Shown in pieces: positions 54,720 through 63,121 of a DNA stretch of 64,000 nucleotides. The notes under the pieces are model-generated. The model ran no database searches and was not told where the DNA came from. It saw nothing but the letters and a program-made list of their open reading frames with translations. Origin of the DNA: Streptomyces sp. ISL-36. GTDB lineage: Bacteria; Actinomycetota; Actinomycetes; Streptomycetales; Streptomycetaceae. Location: positions 16,132 through 80,131 of the forward strand of contig NZ_JAGGOS010000113.1 of NCBI RefSeq assembly GCF_018614205.1, in the 5' to 3' direction. A program made the position numbers and the translations under genes. Each line of letters starts with the position of its first letter. Position 1 is the stretch's first letter.

Positions 54720-54775
54720 CGGTAACCGCAGGGGCTTACCTGCGGTAACCGGTTGGCAAGTTACGTGCGGGTAAC
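54720..54775 (-). promoter_or_regulatory. GTTACC/GGTAAC repeat cluster upstream of the CocE-like gene
   Basis: A 13-bp inverted repeat with one mismatch (54720-54732 with 54739-54751) contains CGGTAACCGCAGG. A second dyad, GTTAC (54760-54764)/GTAAC (54771-54775), follows. That makes four GTTAC-type half-sites within 56 bp, starting 50 bp upstream of the ATG. This is more like a regulator-binding region than a simple terminator, though the first dyad might also end the radical SAM transcript. Confidence 0.5.
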
Positions 54776-54826
54776 GATTATTGGACATGCTGTCAGCAGC
54801 GGCCGCCGTGGCCTCGCCCGGCGGTC

Positions 54827-56161
54827 TCAGGAAGAGGCCTCTTCGAGCCCTTCCAGACTGTCCATGAACGAGCTGACGGAGAACACCGCACGGCCGGGAC
54901 CGGCCGGCCCGTAGCCGGGCGGGGAGCTCAGACCGAACTCCTCCAGTGTCGCCCGGTAGGTCTCCAGGAGACGGACGTGGTACTCGAGCGGCGCACCCAG
55001 CGGATTGGCCTTGCCCAGGGGCGTCGTCGGCTCCGGGCACCAGGTGGTGAAGCGCGGGACGACACCGTGCGACATGAAGAACCGCAGACCCTCGGCGGTC
55101 GAGTCGATCGCCTCGCTCACCTTGGTGAAGCCGAAGGGCTCGGCCATCTCGATGCCCGCCACGAAGTTGGGGATGACATGACGAGGGCCGAACACCTCGG
55201 CGGAGTCCAGGATCCTGCGGTGCCACTCGTCCCGGCCGACGTAACGCTCCTTGCCCGGGCAGTGGAGCTGGAACAGCCGCCGGTCCCACACCTCGAAGTT
55301 GGGGTGGTAGATGCGGATGCCGTAGTCGTGGAACCGCTGCACGGCGTCCCGGGGCAGCGCCTGGGCCACGACCTTGCCGATCCAGCGGCCGGGGAAACGC
55401 TCCTCGATGGCCTGCGCGTAGTGCCCGTAGAAATCGGCCTCGTCGCGGCCCGCGACCTGCGAGGTGATCGAGCCGCCCGTGAGGGTGTAGGCCCGGGAGG
55501 CCCCCGCGGTGTCGTACCGGTCGATGATCTCCAGCGCCTCCAGGACCTCCTCGACGGGCTTCACACCGGTGTACGGCCGGCCCGCCGCCTTGTGCTGGCG
55601 CCAGTTGTGGTTGATGTCGCAGAACTGGCACTCCTCCTTGGCGCCGAAGTACTGGCACACCCGGAAGACCGTCAGATAGACGAGGTAGCCCCACTGGATG
55701 GTCGGCGCGACCTCCATCACCGACTTGCCGTTCGACAGCGTGTGGCGGTAGTACTCCGGCATCGGCGGCAGGCCGACGTCCGCGATCCGCACGCCGTCCA
55801 GATACAGGCCCAGCGTGCCGTCCTCGCCGCCCCGCACGACGTACGGCGAGTCGGGGTTGACCCGTACGGAGACGACGGTACGGCGCAGTTCGTACGGGCC
55901 ACCGGTGAGCACGATCTCCTCGGGCGGCCGGTTGAGCGCGGCGGCCCCGAGCTCCGGGAGCGTGCGGTGGTCGAAGGAGAAGATGAAGTACGACTTCGGC
56001 TTGACGTCCCCCGAGGCTCCGTCGGCGGTCCCGCTGAGCGCGGACTCGTCGAAGGCCATGCCACCCCGCAGCAGGTCCTCCTTGATCACGGCTTCCCGGG
56101 GCACGTGCGGGAAGCGCCCCATCAGGTCCTCGACCAACGCGGTACGGCTGACGCTCTCCAT
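54827..56161 (-). CDS. Radical SAM protein with non-canonical CX8CX2C motif
   Basis: This 444-residue protein has a preserved radical SAM-type layout but unusual cysteines: C169, C178 and C181 in VCQYFGAKEECQFCDI give CX8CX2C instead of CX3CX2C. TLTGGSITS (about 227) is the equivalent of the SAM-binding GGE motif, and FVAGIEMAEPFG, RFTTWCPEPTTPLG provide later beta strands. A roughly 150-residue N-terminal region precedes the cluster. The start at MESVSRTALVE is chosen for GGAG upstream. The reaction is unknown. It is divergent from a P450 (168 bp), which suggests a joint oxidative modification. Confidence 0.85.
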   Translation of the reverse strand: MESVSRTALVEDLMGRFPHVPREAVIKEDLLRGGMAFDESALSGTADGASGDVKPKSYFIFSFDHRTLPELGAAALNRPPEEIVLTGGPYELRRTVVSVRVNPDSPYVVRGGEDGTLGLYLDGVRIADVGLPPMPEYYRHTLSNGKSVMEVAPTIQWGYLVYLTVFRVCQYFGAKEECQFCDINHNWRQHKAAGRPYTGVKPVEEVLEALEIIDRYDTAGASRAYTLTGGSITSQVAGRDEADFYGHYAQAIEERFPGRWIGKVVAQALPRDAVQRFHDYGIRIYHPNFEVWDRRLFQLHCPGKERYVGRDEWHRRILDSAEVFGPRHVIPNFVAGIEMAEPFGFTKVSEAIDSTAEGLRFFMSHGVVPRFTTWCPEPTTPLGKANPLGAPLEYHVRLLETYRATLEEFGLSSPPGYGPAGPGRAVFSVSSFMDSLEGLEEASS

Positions 56162-56329
56162 GTCCTGCTCCGTCCTCGACTCCATGAGGGGCGCTTCGAA
56201 GACTAACCCCCGGGTCCCGGCGCACCGCCGACGGCCCACGGGCCGGCTCGGCACGGCCACGGCTCCCGCCGAGCAGCTCGTGGACCGCGACCCTCACGGG
56301 CGCCGACCGTCTCGTGCCACGCTGGGCCC

Positions 56330-57565
56330 GTGGAGAACGCGAGCGACGTACCCGATGTCTTCGATCCCCGCATCTACGCCCGGGGGCTGCCGCACGACAC
56401 GTTCCGGACCCTGCGCGACCGGCACCCGGTCGCCTGGCAGGAGGAGTACGAAGTCCTCGGCTGGCCCCCCGGCAGCGGGTTCTGGGCCGTCACCCGGCAC
56501 GCCGACGTCGTACGGGTGCTCAAGGACGCCACGACCTACTCGTCGTACCTCGGCGCCACCCAGATCAGGGACCCCGACCCGGCCGATCTGCCCTTCATCC
56601 GGCGCATGATGCTCAACCAGGGCCCGCCGGGACACGGCCGGCTGCGGCGGCTCGTCAGCCGGGCGTTCACCCCCGGCCGGATCGAGCGGTTCGCCGCGAC
56701 CGCGCGGGAGCGGGCCGGGACGCTCCTGCGGGCCGCCCTGGAGAGCGGGCCGGAGGTCGATCTCGTCCGCACCGTCACCGACGACTACGCGCTCCTCAAT
56801 CTGACCGACCTCCTCGGCGTCCCGGCCGGTGACCGCGGGCTGCTGCTCGAGTGGACCGAGCGCGTGATCGCCTACCAGGACCCCGACGAACCGGCCGTCC
56901 TCGACGAGCGGGGGCGACCGGTCAACCCGCGTTCACCCGCCATGCTCGCCGAAATGTTCCGGTACGCCCAGGAGCTCGCCGCCCACAAGCGGGCGCACCC
57001 CGCCGACGACATCATGACCGCGCTCGCCGCGTCCGAACTCCGGGACACCGAACTGGAGATGTTCTTCTTCCTGCTCACCGTCGCGGGCAACGACACGGTC
57101 CGAAGCGCCGCCCCCGGCGGCCTGCTCGCCCTCGCCGAACACCCGGGTCAGCGGCGGCGGTTGTGGAACGGGGACGTGGGCGTGGACAGCGCCGTCGAGG
57201 AACTCCTGCGCATCCACCCGCCCGTCCTGTCCTTCCGGCGCACCGCGACCCGTGACACCGAGCTCGCCGGGCAGCGGATCTCCGCGGGCGACAAGGTCGT
57301 CGTCCTGCACGCCTCCGCCAACCACGACGAACGGGTCTTCCCCGCACCCCACCGGCTCGACCTGGGGCGCACCCCGAACCCGCACGTGTCCTTCGGCGAC
57401 GGCCCGCACGTCTGCCTCGGCGCGCACTTCGCCCGGCTGCAACTGCGCGTGCTGCACGAGGAGGCACGGGAGATGCTCACCGATCTGGAGCCGGCGGGCC
57501 CGCCCCGGCGGCTCGTCTCCAACTTCATCAACGGGATCAAGTCGCTGCCGGTGCGGCTGCGGTAG
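56330..57565 (+). CDS. Cytochrome P450
   Basis: This soluble 411-residue P450 has I-helix FLLTVAGNDTVRSA, with asparagine in place of the usual acid-neighbour histidine/glutamate. The K-helix is EELLRIHPPV, and the haem loop FGDGPHVCLGAHFARLQ supplies the cysteine ligand. The C-terminal SNFINGIKSLPVRL resembles CYP124/125/142-type enzymes that hydroxylate lipids, sterols or terpenes; this is a family impression only. Its GTG start has no clear ribosome-binding site. It overlaps the convergent downstream gene by 29 bp and is divergent from the radical SAM gene. Confidence 0.92.
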   Translation: MENASDVPDVFDPRIYARGLPHDTFRTLRDRHPVAWQEEYEVLGWPPGSGFWAVTRHADVVRVLKDATTYSSYLGATQIRDPDPADLPFIRRMMLNQGPPGHGRLRRLVSRAFTPGRIERFAATARERAGTLLRAALESGPEVDLVRTVTDDYALLNLTDLLGVPAGDRGLLLEWTERVIAYQDPDEPAVLDERGRPVNPRSPAMLAEMFRYAQELAAHKRAHPADDIMTALAASELRDTELEMFFFLLTVAGNDTVRSAAPGGLLALAEHPGQRRRLWNGDVGVDSAVEELLRIHPPVLSFRRTATRDTELAGQRISAGDKVVVLHASANHDERVFPAPHRLDLGRTPNPHVSFGDGPHVCLGAHFARLQLRVLHEEAREMLTDLEPAGPPRRLVSNFINGIKSLPVRLR

Positions 57566-58274
57566 CCGGGGCGGTGCGCGCCGCCCGCGTCAGATCGGCG
57601 ACCAGCTCCACCACATCGGGACCGTAGGCGTCGGAGTTGACCACCTTCAGCAGGAGGACGAAGGGACCGGCGCCGTACGTGCGCTCCAGTTTCTCGTGAC
57701 GCCGGGCCAGATAGCGGGTGGCGGCCTGGTTGGTGACCGCGAACTGACCGCAGAAGAGGAACACCGGCCGGCCGCCCTCGCCCCCCGTGAGCCGGGCGAG
57801 AACGACGTACTCCGTCGCCCCGCGCACGCCTCGGTACACCTCGCCGCCGACCGTGAACATGCCCCGGTCCTCGAAGGGTTCCGACTCCACGTTCACCGTC
57901 AGGCCGGGCAGCAGGGTGGAGAGATGCGCGGCCATCCGGCGATTGGAGTACGGTCCGCCGACGCAGAACTCCGTACGGTCACCGAGGCCCTGGCGGGCCA
58001 TGTCGTGCTGGACTATCTGCGCCTGCGCCCCGCAGTCCTTGATCAGCGCGGAGAGCTCCAGCAGCGCGGACACGTCGACACTGTGCACCGCCTTGTCGCT
58101 GCCCGCCTTCCGGTTGACGACCAGCAGGCACTCCGATCCCTCGGAAAGGCCGAAGAACGCCTGCTTGCGGCGGAGAGCGCGGCGCCACAGATACGTGCGG
58201 GTCAGCCAGCCCAGCGAGCCGCTGACCCCGGTGGCCAGGACGCCCAGGACGACATTGCGCAGGTCTTCATTCAT
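57537..58274 (-). CDS. Hypothetical membrane-anchored protein
   Basis: The 245-residue protein begins MNEDLRNVVLGVLATGVSGSLGWLTRTYLWRRALRRK, a single N-terminal anchor helix followed by basic residues. A cytoplasmic alpha/beta domain follows (SECLLVVNRKAGSD, VDVSALLELSALIKDCGAQAQIV, RTEFCVGGPYSNRRMAAHLSTLLPG, GPFVLLLKVVNSDAYGPDVVELVADL). The pattern C-V-G-G-P-x-S-N-x-R resembles Streptomyces secreted/membrane proteins of unknown function. Its last codons overlap the P450 gene end. Start at 58274; longer upstream frames are unsupported. Confidence 0.78.
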   Translation of the reverse strand: MNEDLRNVVLGVLATGVSGSLGWLTRTYLWRRALRRKQAFFGLSEGSECLLVVNRKAGSDKAVHSVDVSALLELSALIKDCGAQAQIVQHDMARQGLGDRTEFCVGGPYSNRRMAAHLSTLLPGLTVNVESEPFEDRGMFTVGGEVYRGVRGATEYVVLARLTGGEGGRPVFLFCGQFAVTNQAATRYLARRHEKLERTYGAGPFVLLLKVVNSDAYGPDVVELVADLTRAARTAPATAAAPAAT

Positions 58275-58380
58275 GTGGGCGCATGCTAGCGGGGGATGGG
58301 TCCCCTGTTCGAGAGGCGGTCCTGACGGGGAGGGCGGGAGGAAGTTACCCTGCCGGGACGGTCTTTGACTGGAGGTAGGG

Positions 58381-60177
58381 ATGCGTCGTTCCACCGTACG
58401 TAACGGGTCGATCGTGGCCGTCGCCGCGACGGTGCTCTCGGTGGGGGCAGCCGCCCCGCCGACCGCGACCCCCCCTCCGGTGAAGGAACCCGTCGCCGTC
58501 GGGTACGGCGGGGCCGTCGCCAGTGTCGACGCCGACGCCTCCGCCGCCGGCATCGAGGTGCTCCGCAAGGGAGGGAACGCCGTCGACGCGGCCGTCGCCG
58601 TGGCCGCGGCCCTCGGCGTCACCGAGCCGTACTCGGCCGGCATCGGCGGAGGCGGCTACTTCGTCCACTACGACGCCGGGACCCGCACCGTGCACACCAT
58701 CGACGGCCGCGAGACGGCGCCGCGGTCGGCCGACGCGAACCTCTTCGTGGAGAACGGCAAGCCCATCCCCTTCGAGGAGGGCATGACCAGCGGCCGGGGT
58801 GTCGGCACCCCCGGCACCCCGGCGACGTGGAAGACCGCGCTCGACGCCTGGGGCAGCAAGCCGCTGCGCACCCTGCTCGAACCGGCCGGCCGCCTGGCCC
58901 GCGACGGCTTCACCGTCGACGCCACCTTCCGCGCCCAGACCGCCGCCAACGAGGCCCGCTTCAGGGACTTCCCGGCCTCCTCGGCGCTCTTCCTCCCCGG
59001 CGGGCAACTCCCGGCGGTCGGCAGCACGTTCAAGAACCCCGATCTGGCCCGGACGTACGAGAAGCTGGCGCGCGAAGGCGTCGGGGCGCTCTACAAGGGG
59101 CCGCTCGCCCGGGACATCGTGAACACCGTGCGCACGCCGCCGGTCCGCGACGGCGCCACAAGGGTCGTCCGCTCCGGCGACCTGACGGAGGGTGACCTCG
59201 CGGCGTACGAGACCGAGCGGCGCAGGCCGACGAAGATCTCCTACCGGGGGCTCGACGTGTACGGCATGGCGCCCTCCTCCTCCGGCGGTACGAGCGTGGG
59301 CGAGGCGCTCAACATCCTGGAGCGGACCGACCTCTCCACCGCCTCGCCCGCCGCCTATCTGCACCGCTTCATCGAGGCGAGCCGGATCGCCTTCGCCGAC
59401 CGTGGCCGCTGGGTCGGCGACCCGGCCTTCGAGGACGTGCCCACGCGCGAGCTGCTCTCGCAGCGGTTCGCCGACTCCCGGGCCTGCCTCATCCGCGACG
59501 ACGCCGTGCTGACCAGCCCGCTCCCGCCGGGGGACCCACGGAACCCGGCGGCCTGCGCCGCCGGGGGGACGGCGGCGCCGACCACGTACGAGGGCGAGAA
59601 CACCACCCATCTGACGGTCGCCGACCGGTGGGGCAACGTCGTCGCCTACACGCTGACGATCGAGTCGACGGGCGGCAGCGGGATCACCGTTCCGGGCCGC
59701 GGCTTCCTGCTCAACAACGAGCTGACCGACTTCTCCTTCGCCCCGGCGAACCCCGCCGTCCACGACCCGAACCTGCCGGGCCCGGGGAAGCGTCCCCGTT
59801 CCTCGATCTCCCCGACGATCGTGCTCGACCGGCACGGGCGGCCGGTTCTCGCGCTCGGATCCCCGGGCGGAGCCACCATCATCACCACCGTCCTGCAGAC
59901 CCTCACCGGGGTCGTGGACCGGGGTCTGCCTCTGGTCGAGGCCATCGCCGCCCCCCGGGCCAGCCAGCGGAACCAGGCCACCACCGAGCTGGAGCCGGGG
60001 CTGTGGAACAGCCCGCTGCGGGGCGAGCTGGAGGCCATCGGCCACGGCTTCCGCCAGAACCCGGAGATCGGCGCGGCGACGGGTGTGCAACGACTGCCGG
60101 ACGGCCGCTGGGTGGCCGCGGCGGAGACCGTGCGACGGGGCGGCGGCTCGGCGATGGTCGTACGACCGGTGCACTGA
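58381..60177 (+). CDS. ggt: Gamma-glutamyltransferase
   Basis: This 598-residue secreted autoprocessing enzyme of glutathione and gamma-glutamyl metabolism has a signal-like N-terminus (IVAVAATVLSVGAAAPPTA). Large-subunit motifs include ASVDADASAAGIEVLRKGGNAVDAAVA and GIGGGGYFVHYDAGTRTVHTIDGRETAP. The small subunit would start at T408 in ENTTHLTVADRWGN, the nucleophile after self-cleavage, and ends with RSSISPTIVLD and LALGSPGGATIITTVLQTL. It follows a 106-bp gap with no obvious operator. Confidence 0.95.
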   Translation: MRRSTVRNGSIVAVAATVLSVGAAAPPTATPPPVKEPVAVGYGGAVASVDADASAAGIEVLRKGGNAVDAAVAVAAALGVTEPYSAGIGGGGYFVHYDAGTRTVHTIDGRETAPRSADANLFVENGKPIPFEEGMTSGRGVGTPGTPATWKTALDAWGSKPLRTLLEPAGRLARDGFTVDATFRAQTAANEARFRDFPASSALFLPGGQLPAVGSTFKNPDLARTYEKLAREGVGALYKGPLARDIVNTVRTPPVRDGATRVVRSGDLTEGDLAAYETERRRPTKISYRGLDVYGMAPSSSGGTSVGEALNILERTDLSTASPAAYLHRFIEASRIAFADRGRWVGDPAFEDVPTRELLSQRFADSRACLIRDDAVLTSPLPPGDPRNPAACAAGGTAAPTTYEGENTTHLTVADRWGNVVAYTLTIESTGGSGITVPGRGFLLNNELTDFSFAPANPAVHDPNLPGPGKRPRSSISPTIVLDRHGRPVLALGSPGGATIITTVLQTLTGVVDRGLPLVEAIAAPRASQRNQATTELEPGLWNSPLRGELEAIGHGFRQNPEIGAATGVQRLPDGRWVAAAETVRRGGGSAMVVRPVH

Positions 60178-60272
60178 GACGGCCGGCGGGCCCGCGGCGC
60201 GGCCGGAGACCGCGACGGGATGTCCGGCGTCCGAGCCCGGCCGCCGAGCCCGGCCGCCGGTGGCGCGGCGTT

Positions 60273-61040
60273 CTACAGGGCCGTCAGGATCCTGGGGCCG
60301 TCGTCCGTGATCGCCACCGTGTGTTCCGTGTGGGCGGCGCGGGAGCCGTCCATGGTGCGGATCGTCCAGCCGTCCCGGGCCGTGTAGTGGTCGTCCCCGC
60401 CGCCGCCGATCAGCATCGGTTCGATCGCGATGACCATCCCGTGGCGCAGCGGCATGCCACGGCCCGGGCGTCCCTCGTTGGGGACGCCCGGGTCCTCGTG
60501 CATGGTGCGGCCCACGCCGTGCCCGCCGAAGCCGTCCGGGATGCCGTAGCCCGCGCCCCGGCAGACGCGGCCGATCGCGTGCGCGATGTCGCCGATCCGG
60601 TTGCCGACCACGGCCGCCCCGATGCCGGCCTCCAGCGCCGCGTACGCCGTGTCGATCAGGCGGGTGTCCGCCGGTCGGGCCCTGCCCACGGTGAAGCTGA
60701 TGGCCGCGTCACCGGCCCAGCCGCCGAGGATCGCCCCGCAGTCGATGGAGACGAGGTCCCCGTCGGCCAGCCGGTGGTCACCGGGGATGCCGTGCACGAT
60801 GGCGTCGTTCACCGAGGCGCACATGACCGCGGGGAAGGGGACCGGTGCCCAGTCGGGGCGGTAGTCGAGGAAGGGCGACGCCGCACCGGCCGCCGCGAGG
60901 ACGTCCCGGGCCACCCGGTCCAGTTCTCTCAGGGTGACACCGGGCGCCGCCTCGGCCCGTACGGCCGCCAGCGCCTCGGCGACGACCCGTCCCGTTACCC
61001 GCATCTCCTGCAGGGCCTTGTCCGTCTTGATCTCCACCAT
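60273..61040 (-). CDS. map: Type I methionine aminopeptidase
   Basis: Removes initiator methionine from nascent proteins. This 255-residue pita-bread enzyme has metal ligands in SIDCGAILGGWAGDAAISF (two aspartates), GHGVGRTMHEDP (histidine), IAIEPML and TEHTVAI (glutamates), and the substrate histidine NDAIVHGIP. No zinc-finger extension is present. Streptomyces usually have more than one map, so this is probably a secondary copy. It is divergent from an XRE regulator with only 33 bp between the starts. Confidence 0.94.
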   Translation of the reverse strand: MVEIKTDKALQEMRVTGRVVAEALAAVRAEAAPGVTLRELDRVARDVLAAAGAASPFLDYRPDWAPVPFPAVMCASVNDAIVHGIPGDHRLADGDLVSIDCGAILGGWAGDAAISFTVGRARPADTRLIDTAYAALEAGIGAAVVGNRIGDIAHAIGRVCRGAGYGIPDGFGGHGVGRTMHEDPGVPNEGRPGRGMPLRHGMVIAIEPMLIGGGGDDHYTARDGWTIRTMDGSRAAHTEHTVAITDDGPRILTAL

Positions 61041-61047
61041 GCCAATT

Positions 61048-61066
61048 ACTATACCGGTATTAGAAT
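61048..61066. promoter_or_regulatory. Compact divergent leaderless promoter (map/XRE)
   Basis: TATAGT on the minus strand (plus 61048-61053) ends 7 nt before the map ATG. TAGAAT on the plus strand (61061-61066) ends 7 nt before the XRE ATG at 61074. Between and overlapping them is the perfect palindrome ATACCGGTAT (61051-61060). Both transcripts would be leaderless, and the palindrome is a natural operator for the XRE protein. Confidence 0.65.
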
Positions 61067-61073
61067 GGTCCTC

Positions 61074-61325
61074 ATGGTGCGCACACCCCTGACCCCCGAA
61101 GAGCGCGAGCGCGGCGAGCGGCTCGGCCGCCTGCTCCGCGAGGCCCGCGGCGACCGCTCGATGGTGGCGATCGCCGCCGCGGCCGGGCTCTCCGCCGAGA
61201 CGCTCCGGAAGATCGAGACCGGGCGGGCTCCGACCCCCGCCTTCTTCACCGTCGCGGCGCTCGCGAGGGTCCTCGGCCTCTCCATGGACGAGCTGGTCAC
61301 GCGCTGCGCGCTCGTCCCCGTCTGA
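61074..61325 (+). CDS. XRE-family helix-turn-helix regulator
   Basis: This 83-residue Cro/CI-type DNA-binding protein consists almost only of the HTH (GERLGRLLREARGDRSMVAIAAAAGLSAETLRKIETGRAPTPAFFTVAALARVLGLSMDELVTRC). It ends after the domain. The ATG at 61074 is preferred over one 9 bp upstream because of the -10 spacing. It probably represses itself and the divergent map through the palindrome at 61051-61060 (inference). Confidence 0.88.
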   Translation: MVRTPLTPEERERGERLGRLLREARGDRSMVAIAAAAGLSAETLRKIETGRAPTPAFFTVAALARVLGLSMDELVTRCALVPV

Positions 61326-61442
61326 TCCACTCGGTGGGGGACGCTTGATGCGCCCGGGACGCGCGGTCGGGCACGCCCGGGATGCCCGGGAGGCCCGGAC
61401 GCCCGCGGGCATGCGCGCCGGGGGCATCCGGGAGCGCCCGGC

Positions 61443-62099
61443 TCAGACCGAGACCGCGAGCTGTACCCGGCTGTGACGCGGGTGCTCGATCTCGTCCAGC
61501 AGGGCCCGTGCGAGGTCCGCGTGCGCGATCCGGCCCGGCCCGTCGATCACCGTGCCCACCGCCGTCCGGTAGCCGCCCGTCACCTTCGCCTCCGGGGCGA
61601 GGTCGAGCGGCGGCACGACCATCAGCCAGTCGAGTTCGGGCCCGGCCTCGGCTGTGAGCAGTTCGAACTCCGCCACATGCCCCTGTGCGAACGCCCGCCA
61701 GGCCGCCGGGAATTCGGGCGCGTCCATCAGCCGCACGCCCGGCTCGCTCTCCAGCGTGGTCGCGATCCCCAGCGTGAGGAGCCGCCGTACGCCGGCCTCG
61801 GAGAGTCCGGCGACCAGCGCCTTCGCCGCCGCCGTGAAGTGCTCCTCCGAGGGGATGTCCATTCGGGCCGACGCGTTCAGCGCCGCGGTGTGACCGGCCG
61901 CCAGCGCGGCCACGGAGGCGGCGTCGGTGACGTCGCCCTGGATGAGGGTCACCGAAACCCCCGCCAGATCCAGGTGCGCGGCGGGATCGCGGACCACCGC
62001 CGTCACCCGGTGGCCGCGGGCCGCCGCCTCCGCCACGGCCGCCCGGCCGACCCGTCCGCCGGCCCCGAAAATGATGATGTCGTTCATGTCGTTGCTCAT
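61443..62099 (-). CDS. NmrA-like NAD(P)-binding protein
   Basis: This 218-residue atypical SDR/NAD(P)H-binding protein has DIIIFGAGGRVGRAAVAEAAARGHRVTAVVRDP at the N-terminus (GxGGxxG cofactor motif). It continues with VTLIQGDVTDAASVAALAAGH and GGYRTAVGTVIDGPGRIAHADLARALLDEIEHP. Relatives act as quinone reductases or redox sensors. The start is 62099 or an in-frame ATG 12 bp later. It is divergent from the HxlR regulator, the usual partner of such redox enzymes. Confidence 0.9.
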   Translation of the reverse strand: MSNDMNDIIIFGAGGRVGRAAVAEAAARGHRVTAVVRDPAAHLDLAGVSVTLIQGDVTDAASVAALAAGHTAALNASARMDIPSEEHFTAAAKALVAGLSEAGVRRLLTLGIATTLESEPGVRLMDAPEFPAAWRAFAQGHVAEFELLTAEAGPELDWLMVVPPLDLAPEAKVTGGYRTAVGTVIDGPGRIAHADLARALLDEIEHPRHSRVQLAVSV

Positions 62100-62159
62100 G
62101 GCAGGACCGTAGGACGGGTCCCCCTGGTTACTTCAACGGTACTGGGCTAGCTTCGGATC

Positions 62160-62543
62160 ATGACCGAGCACGAACAGCGTCCGCTGAGTCCCGCCCTCTT
62201 CGACGACCCCGACTGCGAGGACCGCGCGCAGCCCTTCCGCGTCGGCGACAAGTGGACCGGCGTGGTGCTCCGTTGCCTGGAGGACGGACGGCCGCGCCGC
62301 TTCTCCGAACTGCGTGTGCCGCTGCACTGGATCACCCCCAAGGTGCTCACCGAGACCCTGCGTTCCATGGAGCGCAACGGCTTCGTCACCCGGACCGTCC
62401 ATGACGAGAACCCGCCCCGGGTGGAGTACGCCCTGACCGCACTCGGCCACTCCCTGCTCGGGCCGCTGGACACCGCCTGCGCATGGGCCCGCGAGCACGT
62501 CCCGGAGATCACCGAGGCCAGGGCGGTCTATCAGGGCACGTAG
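62160..62543 (+). CDS. HxlR-family redox/quinone-type regulator
   Basis: The 127-residue winged-helix protein contains VGDKWTGVVLRCLEDGRPRRFSELRVPLHWITPKVLTETLRSMERNGFVTRTVHDENPPRVEYALTALGHSLL, the standard HxlR core. A single cysteine in DDPDCEDRAQPF is at the N-terminal position used for thiol sensing in HypR/QorR-type members. Divergence from the NmrA-like gene suggests direct control. A TAGCTT box ends 6 nt before the ATG. Confidence 0.92.
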   Translation: MTEHEQRPLSPALFDDPDCEDRAQPFRVGDKWTGVVLRCLEDGRPRRFSELRVPLHWITPKVLTETLRSMERNGFVTRTVHDENPPRVEYALTALGHSLLGPLDTACAWAREHVPEITEARAVYQGT

Positions 62544-62553
62544 TCTCGCCCGC

Positions 62554-63000
<447 letters not shown>

Positions 63001-63121
63001 CCCGCTTGCGCGGCGCCCGGGCCCTGCCCGAAAACAGCCTGTAGCCGTCTCGTAACACGACTGGGGTCGAATACCTGCGGACCGGAAGGTCCCAGTCGAG
63101 TGCGCGGGTGGTGCGGGCGGT

